Assembly: GCF_021117295.1 (NCBI RefSeq)
Contig: NZ_CP088247.1
Coordinates: 4,045,001-4,109,000, forward strand
Direction of reading: 5' to 3'
From: Methylorubrum sp. B1-46
Lineage (GTDB): Bacteria; Pseudomonadota; Alphaproteobacteria; Rhizobiales; Beijerinckiaceae
DNA length: 64,000 nt
This document shows positions 34,259 through 43,977 of the stretch, in pieces (position 1 is the stretch's first letter; every line of letters starts with the position of its first letter). The notes under the pieces are model-generated. The model saw nothing but the letters and a program-made list of their open reading frames with translations, had not been told where the DNA came from and made no database searches. The translations under genes were made by a program, and so were the position numbers.

Positions 34259-35539
34259 CTAGAGCGAAGAAGGGGGGCCGTTTCGAAGGCGGCCTTTCGG
34301 CTTGGCTGCTGACGCGAAGCACCTGTTCTTCGAAACCGCCTCGGCCTCGCCAGGGATGCCGACCGCTTCCGGTCGTGTGCCCCACAAGGCGCCTGCCAAA
34401 CCGACGTTCGCGAGCGCGAGCACCGCCAGAAGGGCATAGGCCAAATCGGGGCCGCCGTAGGTGAGGACCGTGGCCCCCAGCGACGGAGCAAGAGCCTGGG
34501 CGATCAGGCTCGGCCGGGCGAGCCGCCCCGCCAGAACCGGGTAGCGTTCCGACCCGAACAGGGCGAGCGGCACCGTGCCTCTCGCGATCGAGTAGATCCC
34601 GTTGCCGGCACCGTAGAGCACCAAGGCGATGCCGACCGCAGGAATGCCCAATGCCAGGATTGCCAGCCCGAACGCCACGAGGGCCATGGCCACGTTTAGC
34701 GTCCAGAGCGGGTGGTGCCGCCCCTTATTGGCCATCTCGACAACGCGGGCTCCGACCTGGGACGGCCCGATCAGGGCGCCGTAGGATACGGCGGCGGCAA
34801 AGGCCACGCCGCGTGCCTGCAGCAAGGTAATCAGGTGGACCGAGATCAACGTCATCACGGTGCCGCCGAAAACCAGCACGCCGGCCATCAGCGCGAAGGC
34901 GCGCCGTTCCCGCGAGGTGAGCGGCGCCTCGCCAAGGTGTTTTACGTCCCCGCCGTTAGCCAAGGCAGGCGCCTCAGGGATCAGACCGAGCACCAGGGGA
35001 AGCGTGACGAAGAGGTGCAGCCCGGCATAGGCAAGACATGTCGAGCGCCAGCCGACCTGCTCGACGAGAAGGGCCGAGAGCGGCCAGCAGACGGTGCTGG
35101 CGAACCCACCCCATAGGGTCAGGGTGGTGATGGCCGGGCGCGCCTCGTCGCCGTAGAGCCGGCCGAGGGTGGCGAAGGCCGGGTCGTAGAGGCCGCAGCC
35201 CATCCCGAGCCCAATGACCAGCCAGCCGGACAGGAACACCGGAAGGTTCGGTGCCAGGCCGATCACCAAGTGGCCACCCGCTAGCAGCAAGGCCGCAGAT
35301 ACAAGGACCGGCCGACCCCCGTGCCGGTGGATGGCGATCCCGACCCGGGGCGAGGCGATTGCCGCGACCAGCAGGCCGACGGACAGCCCCCCGACCACCC
35401 AGGCGAGCGGCCAACCCGTGTCGGCGGCGATGGGCCCCGCGAGCACCGCCGGCAAGTAGAAGGACGAGCCCCAGGCGAGGATCTCCACCACGCCCAGGGC
35501 CGAGATGACGACGAGGCGGTTGTGGACCTCAGACCTCAC
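34259..35539 (-). CDS. MFS transporter of the arsenic operon
   Basis: A 426-residue major facilitator with 12 hydrophobic segments (starts LVVISALGVVEILAWGSSFYLP). It overlaps the stop of the ACR3 gene by 11 bases and is the last gene of the ars operon. MFS proteins of this kind recur in alphaproteobacterial ars operons, and an organoarsenical or arsenite-related substrate is inferred from context. The C-terminal ~30 residues are basic and may be an extension. Confidence 0.83.
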   Translation of the reverse strand: MRSEVHNRLVVISALGVVEILAWGSSFYLPAVLAGPIAADTGWPLAWVVGGLSVGLLVAAIASPRVGIAIHRHGGRPVLVSAALLLAGGHLVIGLAPNLPVFLSGWLVIGLGMGCGLYDPAFATLGRLYGDEARPAITTLTLWGGFASTVCWPLSALLVEQVGWRSTCLAYAGLHLFVTLPLVLGLIPEAPALANGGDVKHLGEAPLTSRERRAFALMAGVLVFGGTVMTLISVHLITLLQARGVAFAAAVSYGALIGPSQVGARVVEMANKGRHHPLWTLNVAMALVAFGLAILALGIPAVGIALVLYGAGNGIYSIARGTVPLALFGSERYPVLAGRLARPSLIAQALAPSLGATVLTYGGPDLAYALLAVLALANVGLAGALWGTRPEAVGIPGEAEAVSKNRCFASAAKPKGRLRNGPPSSL

Positions 35540-36596
35540 GGGAGGCAGGCTTCAGCGCCGCTGCCTTGCCGGCCGCTCCACGCTCGTACCAGCCCTGCGA
35601 GCGGTTCACGATCCATACGACGGAAAGCATGACCGGGACCTCGATGAGGACGCCGACCACGGTGGCCAGCGCCGCGCCCGAGTTGAAGCCGAACAGGCTG
35701 ATCGCGGCCGCCACCGCGAGCTCGAAGAAGTTCGAGGCGCCAATCAGTGCCGAGGGCCCGGCCACGCAGTGCTGCTCGCCCGCGGCGCGGTTCAGGATGT
35801 AGGCCAGTCCCGAGTTCAGGTAGACCTGGATGAGGATAGGTACCGCCAGCAGTCCGATCACCGCGGGCTGCGCCAGGATCTGCTCGCCCTGGAAGCCGAA
35901 CAGCAGCACCAGGGTCGCGAGGAGCGCCACGAGCGAGGCCGGCCCGAGCTTGGCGAGCGACCGGTCGAGCGCCGGCTGCCCGCCCGAGGCGAGGAGGGCG
36001 CGGCGCACGACCTGGGCGATGATCACCGGAACGACGATGTAGAGCACCACCGACAGCACCAGCGTGCCCCAGGGCACGGTGATGGCCGACAGGCCGAGCA
36101 GCAGGCCGACGAGGGGCGCGAAGGCCACCACCATGATGGTGTCGTTGAGCGCCACCTGGCTCAAAGTGAAGTGCGGCTCGCCGCGGGTCAGGTTCGACCA
36201 GACGAACACCATCGCCGTGCACGGCGCCGCCGCCAGGATGATGAGCCCGGCAATGTAGCTATCGACCTGGTCGGCAGGCAGGTAGGGCCGGAACAGGTAG
36301 CCGATAAACAGCCAACCGAGCGCCGCCATCGAGAAGGGCTTCACGGCCCAGTTGATGAACAGCGTCACGCCGATGCCGCGCCAGTGCCGCCCGACGTGGC
36401 GCAGCGAGGCGAAGTCGATCTTGAGCAGCATGGGGATGACCATGAGCCAGATCAGGACGGCGACCGGCAGGTTCACCTTGGCGACCTCAGCGTCGCCGAC
36501 GGCGTGGAAGAAGCCGGGCATGACGTGGCCGAGGGCGATGCCGGCCACGATGCAGAGGGCGACCCAGAGGGTCAGGTAGCGTTCGAAGGTGCTCAT
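35529..36596 (-). CDS. acr3: ACR3-family arsenite efflux permease
   Basis: A 355-residue, ten-helix permease of the ACR3 (BART) family: ERYLTLWVALCIVAGIALGH, the essential cysteine in AAAPCTAMVFVWS, and a C-terminal ALIGASNFFELAVA. It exports arsenite using the proton-motive force. It sits between arsC and the MFS gene in the minus-strand ars operon. Confidence 0.93.
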   Translation of the reverse strand: MSTFERYLTLWVALCIVAGIALGHVMPGFFHAVGDAEVAKVNLPVAVLIWLMVIPMLLKIDFASLRHVGRHWRGIGVTLFINWAVKPFSMAALGWLFIGYLFRPYLPADQVDSYIAGLIILAAAPCTAMVFVWSNLTRGEPHFTLSQVALNDTIMVVAFAPLVGLLLGLSAITVPWGTLVLSVVLYIVVPVIIAQVVRRALLASGGQPALDRSLAKLGPASLVALLATLVLLFGFQGEQILAQPAVIGLLAVPILIQVYLNSGLAYILNRAAGEQHCVAGPSALIGASNFFELAVAAAISLFGFNSGAALATVVGVLIEVPVMLSVVWIVNRSQGWYERGAAGKAAALKPASREV

Positions 36597-36603
36597 GGTG
36601 TCC

Positions 36604-37029
36604 TCAAGCGGTGGCGACGCGGCGGCCGCGCTCGTCGACCACGCGCTCGCCGTCCTCCTTCACGAACTCCCCCTGCTGGGCGGGGAGGAGGTCCAGCACC
36701 GCCTCGGATGGGCGGCACAGGCGCACACCCTTGGGGCTGACGACCAGCGGGCGGTTGAGCAGGACGGGGTGCGCCTCGACCGCGTCGAGGAGTTGCTCGT
36801 CGGTCAGCGCCGGGTCGGCGAGGCCGAGCTCGGCGTAGGGCGTGCCCTTCTCGCGCAGGACATCCCGGACCGAGAGGCCCGCGCGGGCGAGCATCTGCTT
36901 GAGGAGCGCCCGGTTCGGTGGCGTCTTCAGGTACTCGACCACGTGCGGCTCGATGCCGGCGTTGCGGATCATCGCCAGGGTGTTGCGGGACGTGCCGCAG
37001 GCGGGGTTGTGGTAGATGACGACGTCCAT
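36604..37029 (-). CDS. arsC: Arsenate reductase, glutaredoxin-dependent type
   Basis: A 141-residue ArsC of the Spx/ArsC fold with catalytic Cys11 (YHNPACGTSRNTL), a partial Arg triad and PVLLNRPLVVSPKGVRLCRP. Reduces arsenate with glutathione and glutaredoxin. ATG 37029 overlaps the stop of the upstream reductase gene (ATGA). Confidence 0.93.
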   Translation of the reverse strand: MDVVIYHNPACGTSRNTLAMIRNAGIEPHVVEYLKTPPNRALLKQMLARAGLSVRDVLREKGTPYAELGLADPALTDEQLLDAVEAHPVLLNRPLVVSPKGVRLCRPSEAVLDLLPAQQGEFVKEDGERVVDERGRRVATA

Positions 37030-37556
37030 CACGCGACCTCCGGGCGGGCCGAGGTCGCGCCGGCCATCTGGCCGATCTCGCGGACCTTCGACGACAGGGC
37101 GACCTGGTCGAGGCTGCCGAGCGGCAGGGCGACGAAGGCCGCGATCCGATTCTTGAGGTAGCGCTGGGCGGTGACGAAGGCGCGCTTGCGCTCCATCTCC
37201 GAGCCCTCCGCCGCGGCGGGGTCCTCGATGCCCCAGTGGGCCGTCACCGGCTGGCCCGGCCAGTACGGGCACGTCTCGCCGGCGGCGTTGTCACAGACGG
37301 TGAAGACGAAATCCATGACGGGGACTTCGGGACCGGCGAACTCGTCCCACGACTTCGAGCGCAGGCCCTCCGTCGGGTAGTCGCTTTCCCGCAGGACCTG
37401 CAGCGCCAGCGAGTGCGGCTCGCCCTTCGGTCGGCTGCCGGCCGAGAAGGCGCGGAAGCGCCCGCCGCCCTCCTTTTTGAGCATGGCCTCGGCCAGGATC
37501 GAGCGGGCCGAGTTGCCGGTGCAGAGGAACAGGACGTTGTAGACTGGCTCAGGCAT
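37029..37556 (-). CDS. Arsenate reductase, low-molecular-weight phosphatase type
   Basis: A 175-residue ArsC with the LMW-PTP P-loop CTGNSARS at Cys12 (VLFLCTGNSARSILAE) and a late EDP acid. This is a different fold from the neighbouring arsC, and members of this family recycle with thioredoxin or mycothiol/glutathione. Having both types in one operon is common in this group. ATG 37556 overlaps the end of arsR by 8 bases. Confidence 0.9.
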   Translation of the reverse strand: MPEPVYNVLFLCTGNSARSILAEAMLKKEGGGRFRAFSAGSRPKGEPHSLALQVLRESDYPTEGLRSKSWDEFAGPEVPVMDFVFTVCDNAAGETCPYWPGQPVTAHWGIEDPAAAEGSEMERKRAFVTAQRYLKNRIAAFVALPLGSLDQVALSSKVREIGQMAGATSARPEVA

Positions 37557-37908
37557 GGAGGGTGTCCCCGGTGGTGCAGTCGCAGGCGGCGAGCGCGGCG
37601 ACGGCCGGGGCGCACACCTCGGGGTGGCCCTGGCAGCAGTCACGCATGAGGAACTGGACGAGGTCGGACAGGCCGGCGTAGGCGGCGCTGTAGATGACCG
37701 ACTTGCCCTCGCGCCGGGAGGTGATCAGCCCGGCGTGCGAGAGCTCCTTCAGGTGGAAGGACAGGTTGTTGCCGGCGACGTTCACCGTCTCGGCGAGGAC
37801 GCCCGCGGCGAGGCCGCCCGGACCGGCGGTGACCAGGGCGCGCACGACCCGGAGCCTATGCTCCTGGCCGAGGGCGGCGAAGGCGGCGAGGGCTTGCCGT
37901 TCGTCCAT
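37549..37908 (-). CDS. arsR: ArsR-family repressor
   Basis: A 119-residue ArsR/SmtB winged-helix protein (LGQEHRLRVVRALV, NNLSFHLKELSHAGLI). A C-terminal cysteine cluster (RDCCQGHPEVC) is the likely As(III) site, the ArsR2 pattern rather than the CxC of E. coli ArsR. First gene of the minus-strand ars operon, divergent from arsH. Confidence 0.93.
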   Translation of the reverse strand: MDERQALAAFAALGQEHRLRVVRALVTAGPGGLAAGVLAETVNVAGNNLSFHLKELSHAGLITSRREGKSVIYSAAYAGLSDLVQFLMRDCCQGHPEVCAPAVAALAACDCTTGDTLHA

Positions 37909-37923
37909 CGAATGACCTACATA

Positions 37924-37937
37924 TCAACTATCGTTGA
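37924..37937. promoter_or_regulatory. Probable ArsR operator
   Basis: TCAAC-TATC-GTTGA inverted repeat in the 50-base gap between divergent arsR and arsH. ATCAA-type arms with a central AT step are typical of ArsR sites. Confidence 0.7.
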
Positions 37938-37958
37938 AACATAGAGGAGTTAAGCGCC

Positions 37959-38705
37959 TTGGACAAGCCCCAGCAGCCGTTCGCCGACGGGGTGCCGAAC
38001 CTCTCCGAGGCGCATTTCGAGGTGCCGACCGAGGAACGGATGGCGCCGCCGACGCCGCTCGACCATGCGCCTCGATTCCTCGTCCTCTACGGGTCGCTCC
38101 GGGATCGGTCCTTCAGCCGGTTCCTGGCCTACGAGGCGGCACGGCTGCTGGAGGCGATGGGCGGGGAGGTCCGCATATTCCACGCGGACGGGCTACCGCT
38201 GCCCGACGACGCGCCCGTCGAACATCCGAAGGTGCAGGAACTCCGGCAGCTCTCGATCTGGTCGGAGGGGCAGGTCTGGGTCAGCCCGGAGCGGCACGGC
38301 AACATGACCGGGGTGATGAAGGCCCAGGTCGACTGGCTGCCGCTGAGCGAGGGCTCGGTGCGCCCGACGCAGGGGCGGACGCTTGCGGTGATGCAGGTCT
38401 CGGGCGGATCGCAGAGTTTCAATGCGGTCAACAGCCTGCGGGTGCTGGGGCGCTGGATGCGGATGATCACCATCCCGAACCAGTCGTCGGTGCCGATGGC
38501 CTACAAGGAGTTCGATGACGCCGGCCGAATGAAGCCCGGGCCGCTCTACGACCGGGTGGTGGACGTCTGCGAGGAGCTGATGAAGTTCACTCTCCTGATG
38601 CGTGGACGGGCCGACTACCTCGTCGACCGCTACTCCGAGCGTAAGGAGCGCGAGCCCGAGCGCCTCAAGGGCGTCGCCGCCGACATCGGGTTCGTGCAGC
38701 GGTAG
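37959..38705 (+). CDS. arsH: ArsH NADPH-dependent flavin oxidoreductase
   Basis: A 248-residue ArsH: flavodoxin-like fold with FMN loop [40 protein letters not shown] and [11 protein letters not shown]. ArsH oxidises trivalent methylarsenicals. The TTG start at 37959 is supported by GAGGAG nine bases upstream. Divergent from arsR. Confidence 0.95.
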   Translation: MDKPQQPFADGVPNLSEAHFEVPTEERMAPPTPLDHAPRFLVLYGSLRDRSFSRFLAYEAARLLEAMGGEVRIFHADGLPLPDDAPVEHPKVQELRQLSIWSEGQVWVSPERHGNMTGVMKAQVDWLPLSEGSVRPTQGRTLAVMQVSGGSQSFNAVNSLRVLGRWMRMITIPNQSSVPMAYKEFDDAGRMKPGPLYDRVVDVCEELMKFTLLMRGRADYLVDRYSERKEREPERLKGVAADIGFVQR

Positions 38706-38967
38706 ACGGACCGTTCCCCCGTGGAGCGAGCCTCGGTCCCGGCCTGCGGATTGCGCTGTCAGCCTCCCTTACGGGCGTAGCGGCCCTTGTCCCGCGGCTC
38801 GAAACACCGACGGTGGAAGACCCGCACATCCAACTGCCAAGGCTCCTAAGAGGACGGAGGCGCCGTGTGCAAGGAACCGCGGCGGCATCGACGCTTTCCG
38901 TTGGTACCCAGCGCAGCCGAGAGGTACCGGCTGCCTGGATCGAGTTTAGCCGCGAAAGTGATTGCAT

Positions 38968-40308
38968 ATGGATTGGTACGACCGCCGCGAACCATGGCAG
39001 GCCCAGGCCGACGACGCCCGCGATGGGGCCGCCACCGATTACAGCCGGGTCATCCACTCCGCGTCGTTCCGGCGTTTGCAGGGCAAGACGCAAATCCTGA
39101 ACCTCGGCGACAGCGACTTCTACCGGACGAGGCTCACCCATTCGCTTGAGGTCGCGCAGATCGCCGGCGGGATCGCGCGGCGGTTCGAGAAGGTTTATGC
39201 CGACCATTCCGCCCGGCAATACATCCCGGACCTCAGCATGATCCAGGCCGTGGGCATGACCCACGACCTCGGCCACCCCCCGTTCGGCCACGGCGGCGAG
39301 GTCGCCCTGAATTTCTGCATGCGCGGTGCCGGCGGTTTCGAGGGCAACGGCCAGACCCTGCGCATCCTGTCCAGGCTGGAAAAGTTCTCCAAGGCCGCCG
39401 GCGCGAACCTGATGCGGCGCACCCTGCTCGGGGTTCTGAAGTATCCCGTGCCCTTCAGCCTCGCGATGAACGCGGACATCCGCCCCGCCCTCCACGTCGG
39501 CCCGGAGTCGATCCGGATCATCGACCGCGAGGCCTCCAAGCCGCCCAAGTGCTACCTGGATTGCGAGCAAGACGTCGTCGACTGGATCCTCGCCCCACTC
39601 AGCGAAAAGGACCGCAACGCCTTCACCGAGGCCCGCGATCAAGAGGGCAAGCACCGCAAGCCCCTCCACAAGTCGTTCGATTGCAGCATCATGGACGTCG
39701 CCGACGACATCGGCTTCGGCATCCATGACCTGGAGGATGCCCTCGCCCTTGGCCTGGTAACGCAGGTGGATTTCGAAGCGCACGTGACCGAGGAGAAGAG
39801 CTCAAGTTTCCTCAACAGTCTCAAGGAGAAATACCCGGAGGAGTTCGGCAACAACGTCTATGAGGGATTCCTTGATCGGCTGTTCGGTGCCGGCGATACC
39901 CGGAAGAGGTGCATCGGCCGGATGGTCCATCACCTGATCACGAACTGCGTGATCGAGACCAGGGAGGAGTTCGACGAGCCCCTCGTTCGATATCGGGCTG
40001 CCATCGAAGCCGGAGCGAACACCTTCCTGGAAGCGCTGAAGGAACTGGTCCGGGAGGTCGTCATTCGCAGCCCGGGGGTCCAGCACCTCGAATTCAAGGG
40101 TCAGGGTATGGTCGTCGCGGTGTTCGAGGCCCTCGCCTCGGAGCCGAAGTCGTTCCTGCCGCGGTCGACCTACGAGGCGTACGAAAAGGCGCCTGACGGT
40201 CGGCGCGTAATCTGCGACCACGTGGCCGGCATGACCGACGCCTTCCTCATGCGCACTTACGAGCGCTTGTTCAGCCCGAGGATGGGTTCCGTGTTCGACC
40301 GCCTCTGA
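38968..40308 (+). CDS. HD-domain dGTP triphosphohydrolase (dGTPase)
   Basis: A 446-residue dGTPase-like HD hydrolase. Metal-binding set: His58 (RLTHSLEVAQIAG) and His99-Asp100 (MTHDLGHPPFGHGGE), with a later Asp in MDVADDIGF. The enzyme converts dGTP to deoxyguanosine and triphosphate. The N-terminal SRVIHSASFRRLQGKTQIL is characteristic. It stands alone in the accessory region; stand-alone dGTPases deplete nucleotides during phage infection in some bacteria. ATG 38968 is chosen over TTG 38962; no strong ribosome-binding site for either. Confidence 0.88.
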   Translation: MDWYDRREPWQAQADDARDGAATDYSRVIHSASFRRLQGKTQILNLGDSDFYRTRLTHSLEVAQIAGGIARRFEKVYADHSARQYIPDLSMIQAVGMTHDLGHPPFGHGGEVALNFCMRGAGGFEGNGQTLRILSRLEKFSKAAGANLMRRTLLGVLKYPVPFSLAMNADIRPALHVGPESIRIIDREASKPPKCYLDCEQDVVDWILAPLSEKDRNAFTEARDQEGKHRKPLHKSFDCSIMDVADDIGFGIHDLEDALALGLVTQVDFEAHVTEEKSSSFLNSLKEKYPEEFGNNVYEGFLDRLFGAGDTRKRCIGRMVHHLITNCVIETREEFDEPLVRYRAAIEAGANTFLEALKELVREVVIRSPGVQHLEFKGQGMVVAVFEALASEPKSFLPRSTYEAYEKAPDGRRVICDHVAGMTDAFLMRTYERLFSPRMGSVFDRL

Positions 40309-40613
40309 CCGACCCGCCGCCCGGTTTAAGCGAGCAACCCGTGATTCCTTCCTGCTCCCGGCCCACGTCAACCCCAGATGCGTGAGGGCCTCACCGATGC
40401 CGAAGGGGCGGGCAGACCGGGACGACCTCCCTTCCGGCGCCGGCGGAATGCTGAGGCGGCAGCCTCGCCCCGCTCCATCTTGCCGGGGCGCGGCAGCGCT
40501 ACGGCGCCGTGGATCATCGGCATCCGCATAAGACCGTCGAACAGCGTTGCATGTTGCTCGGTTCGGCGGCTGCTCGTCACGACCCCTTTCGTTTCCGACT
40601 TTCGGAGATGCCC
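40309..40613. other. Gap without a supported gene
   Basis: 305 bases between the dGTPase and EamA genes; only GC-driven frames seen. Confidence 0.4.
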
Positions 40614-41051
40614 ATGAAAGCCGTGCTGGCCTCCTGGCAGTTCTGGGCGTTGTTCTCGGCGGCATTTGCCGCGCTGACGGCGATCTTTGCCAAGATCGGG
40701 ATAGAGAACATCAACTCGGACTTCGCCACCTTCATCCGTACGGTGGTGATCCTGTGCGTCCTCGGCGCGCTTTTGGCCGGCACGGGCCAATGGCAACCAC
40801 TCGATTCAGTTTCGGGACGAACATACCTGTTTCTTGTCCTATCGGGGCTCGCCACCGGTGGATCGTGGCTCTGTTACTTCCGCGCCCTGAAGCTCGGGGA
40901 TGCCGCCCGCGTGGCGCCCATCGACAAGTTGAGCGTCGTCCTGGTGGCGGTCTTCGCGACCATCTTCCTCGGAGAACGCCTGACCGTCCCCAACTGGTTG
41001 GGCGTCGGTCTGATAGCGGCCGGCACGATCCTGGTCGCCTACAGGAGCTGA
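40614..41051 (+). CDS. EamA-type half transporter
   Basis: A 145-residue membrane protein with four to five helices and one EamA repeat (begins FWALFSAAFAALTAIFAKIG; closing ERLTVPNWLGVGLIAAGTIL). Single-repeat members probably dimerise, like small multidrug transporters. Substrate unknown. ATG 40614 has CGGAG six bases upstream. Confidence 0.85.
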   Translation: MKAVLASWQFWALFSAAFAALTAIFAKIGIENINSDFATFIRTVVILCVLGALLAGTGQWQPLDSVSGRTYLFLVLSGLATGGSWLCYFRALKLGDAARVAPIDKLSVVLVAVFATIFLGERLTVPNWLGVGLIAAGTILVAYRS

Positions 41052-41218
41052 AGGCTGGCCGCGTGCCCTTTCGCCCGGAGGCGTACGCAGGATAGCGCCC
41101 GGGACGCCGCGACCAGCACGGGCGTTGGCCGATCGCCATCGAGCACTCTCTGCATTCGTTCCTGCGCCCAACGTCCAGACCCTTGACGCTCGCCGTCCAA
41201 GAACACGGCTGGCGGCGC

Positions 41219-43807
41219 CTAGGCCGCGTCCCTCTTCCGCCCGGCAGGCGACTTGCGTCGGCGCGCTCGATGGACGGCCGGGGCCACGCCGCCGTTCCTG
41301 GCGTAGCGCGAGCGCCTGGGTGACGGGCCCTGCCACTGCGCCGAACCCCGGAGCATATTGGCCAAGCGCCCGACATCCAAGTCATCGAGAAGCTCAGGGA
41401 AGCGCAGCGCCCATAGCTCCAGCAACCGGTCCCAACTTCCGCTGCGGACCAGCCGGCGCACGGAATTCGTGAGGTTCCGTTCGTCACCGAACCGCTCCGG
41501 CATCCTGCGCCATGAGAGGCCGGTCCGCAGCGCCAGGATCACCGCCTCCAGAAGCAGCCGGCCGGGAATGCCCGGGGTGCCCTTGAACGAGATCTCGATG
41601 GACGAATGCAACAGCGGCTTCGAGGCCAGCCATTGCTCGTCGGTGAGCGCATCCTGGCCATTCAGGGCGTGGAAGCGTGCGGCCGGCCCCCTGCGCTTGC
41701 GCCAATCATCACCGCCAACCTTCCAGCGCGCCCGCGCGGCCTCGACCGGACCGAGGTCCAGTCCGGCCACGAAGGAAGGGTCCGCCTCGCGAAGGAGGTC
41801 AATCAGGATCTGGTCCCCTGCGGCATAGACGAACCGCGAGAGTGCACGCCGCATCTCCAGCGCGTCGCCGAACGCCGCCGACAGCAAAGGCAGGCCCGTC
41901 CGGAGCCGGAGCAGGAGGGCGTCGACCAGAGCCCGCGTCGGGATGTGGCGCGAGTCATTCCTGTGGCCCGTGACGTCCGGGAGGTGCTTGGCGACGAGGG
42001 CCCAACGCGCGTCGTCGATCCGATAACCTCCGGTTGCCATAAGCCGCTGGGCGTCTTCGCGAAGGCGGACATGGCGTCCCATCGGCTGCTCGACATCGAC
42101 ATGGATCACGTCCAAGCTAACACCGGGCGAGCCGCAGCTCCCGTCCTCCTGTAGGAACGCCAAGAAGTCCAGGTGGATGGCCAGGCCCAAGGTCCCCGCC
42201 GGCCGGCCATCCCGTATGACCACCACCCGCTGGACGAGGCGGGCAAGGGCGGCGGAGACCTTCGCCTCCGCCTCCGTCAAGGCCCTGAATGGCACCCGCT
42301 CGATAAGGTGATCCAACGTGGCGGAAAGTGTTCGAAGCCTCTCACCGGCTTCGTCCACCTCGGGCAGTTCGGCGAGGCCCGCCGAACGGGCCTGAAGGTC
42401 TGCGAGCTCCCCCGTCAGCCGGCTCCTCTCCTCGGACAACAGGTCGGATGGATAGGTCGATTCAAGCTCCTTGACGAGCGCCCGGCGAAGCTGTTCGCGG
42501 GTGACCGCAATCTTACGCGCAACATCCGCACGGGCGGCGCGGCGGGCGGCGGAGGCCTCACGTAGCGAGCGGTCGACGGCAGCCGCGAAATCCTCCTCGC
42601 CGACGAAGGACCGCAGCTTGCCGCAAACGGCGGTGAGGACGGCGCGCTCCACGGTCTCGTGCATAACGGAGTGACGCCTCGCCGGGCAGCAGCCCCCGTC
42701 CGACCAGACGTTGCAGGTTAGCTGTCGACCACCCAAGGTGAACCGCTGGCCTTCGACCCCGGCGCAGTCGCACGTCGCCTTTCCGGCCAAGAAGTGGCTG
42801 TGCTCGAACTTCTGCTTCCCCCGGGGGCGTCGCTTCTCGTTGACAGCGAAAAACAGATCGTCTGGCACAATTCGAAGGTGATCGAAGTAGTTGCGCGTCA
42901 TCTCGCTCGGATGCCGACGCTGGACGGTGACCTTCCCCGATTTGCGGTCGAACGTATTCAAGGTAAATGGATAGTACCATCTACCCGTATAGGCCAACTG
43001 GCCCAAAACGTTCGCAACGGTCGATTTCGTCCATCTGCAATCCTTCGTCGGTCCTGCAACCCCGCGTTCCTTCATGATCCGGCCGATGCTTCGGTAGGAA
43101 ATTCCCGCGGCTGCCATTTCAAAGATTGAAAATATGGTCTTCTCTTCCTCGGGGTGACGCACGAGGAAGCCCCTTTCTTCGCCGTACCGATATCCGAAGA
43201 ACGCACCGGAATGGGCGCCGCCCTGGGCAGCGTGCTGGAACCTGCCCATGCCCATGATCAGGGTGCGACGGTCCCGATCCGCCTCGGCCTTGAGTGCCGC
43301 TTCGATGACCTCCTTCTTGTTCAGTGCCTTGAAGTCGCCGGCGCTATGAAATTCCACGCCAAGCTCATTCAATTCCTCGCATACTTCGACCGCATCGTAA
43401 GTTTCGCGGGACCACCGGTCAAAGTCCTCAACCATGATGACTTTTATCTTGCCAGACCGACAGTCTTCGAGCAAACGCTGCAGGCTTTCACGATCACGCA
43501 TTGATCGGGCACTTCGAGCAGGGTCGTCATACAGCACGTAAATCGCGTAACCAAGCTTCCTCATGTAAGCGGTTACAACCTTGACCTGACGCTCGATGCT
43601 CATCTCCTTCTGCTTATTAGACGAGTAGCGAGCGTAGAGGCCCACGGGCACAAGCTTGTCCGGTGGGCCGAAGCCGTCACGGCGTTCGACATCCAGGTTC
43701 CGTCGAAGGGCCAACCGGTCCAGAGGGCACAATGCCGTCGTATCGACCACCTGCCGCAGATCCACGGCGCCAGGCATCAGGTCGGTCGTCCGTTCACCGT
43801 GGGCCAT
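41219..43807 (-). CDS. Large serine recombinase with two transposase-like (DUF4096-type) C-terminal domains
   Basis: An 862-residue protein. Resolvase catalytic domain from ~55 with Ser62 (GLYARYSSNKQKEMSIERQ) and the Arg-rich FDRWSRETYDAVE; a recombinase domain (~230-330); a zinc ribbon with CDCAG...CPARRH near 360-395; a coiled coil (~425-500). Unusually, it continues with two repeats of the HTH-like domain found at the N-terminus of IS4/IS5 transposases: ARWALVAKHLP with LLRLRTGLPLLSAAFG (~595-670), and DEQWLASKPLL with LALRTGLSWRRMPERFG (~718-800). Serine integrases of this size drive integration or excision of mobile elements. ATG 43807 has GGAGCGG upstream. Confidence 0.85.
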   Translation of the reverse strand: MAHGERTTDLMPGAVDLRQVVDTTALCPLDRLALRRNLDVERRDGFGPPDKLVPVGLYARYSSNKQKEMSIERQVKVVTAYMRKLGYAIYVLYDDPARSARSMRDRESLQRLLEDCRSGKIKVIMVEDFDRWSRETYDAVEVCEELNELGVEFHSAGDFKALNKKEVIEAALKAEADRDRRTLIMGMGRFQHAAQGGAHSGAFFGYRYGEERGFLVRHPEEEKTIFSIFEMAAAGISYRSIGRIMKERGVAGPTKDCRWTKSTVANVLGQLAYTGRWYYPFTLNTFDRKSGKVTVQRRHPSEMTRNYFDHLRIVPDDLFFAVNEKRRPRGKQKFEHSHFLAGKATCDCAGVEGQRFTLGGRQLTCNVWSDGGCCPARRHSVMHETVERAVLTAVCGKLRSFVGEEDFAAAVDRSLREASAARRAARADVARKIAVTREQLRRALVKELESTYPSDLLSEERSRLTGELADLQARSAGLAELPEVDEAGERLRTLSATLDHLIERVPFRALTEAEAKVSAALARLVQRVVVIRDGRPAGTLGLAIHLDFLAFLQEDGSCGSPGVSLDVIHVDVEQPMGRHVRLREDAQRLMATGGYRIDDARWALVAKHLPDVTGHRNDSRHIPTRALVDALLLRLRTGLPLLSAAFGDALEMRRALSRFVYAAGDQILIDLLREADPSFVAGLDLGPVEAARARWKVGGDDWRKRRGPAARFHALNGQDALTDEQWLASKPLLHSSIEISFKGTPGIPGRLLLEAVILALRTGLSWRRMPERFGDERNLTNSVRRLVRSGSWDRLLELWALRFPELLDDLDVGRLANMLRGSAQWQGPSPRRSRYARNGGVAPAVHRARRRKSPAGRKRDAA

Positions 43808-43977
43808 CGCAACGCCGCTCCATGCGAAGAGAAGGGAGAATTGCTTGCCTGAGGACGCGATAGCCGGGACGTGCGCGGGTTCGCTTTACGTCCATCTCGG
43901 TGCGCCGGATGGCTTTCCTTTGACTCCGCCCGAGACCGTCACGTTCTCCTCGACGCACCTGGCCGGGTCGCAAGCGG

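Noticed and set aside
35505..36740. 411-codon plus-strand frame opposite ACR3
   Set aside because: Antisense of a clear permease; Arg/Glu/His low-complexity translation.
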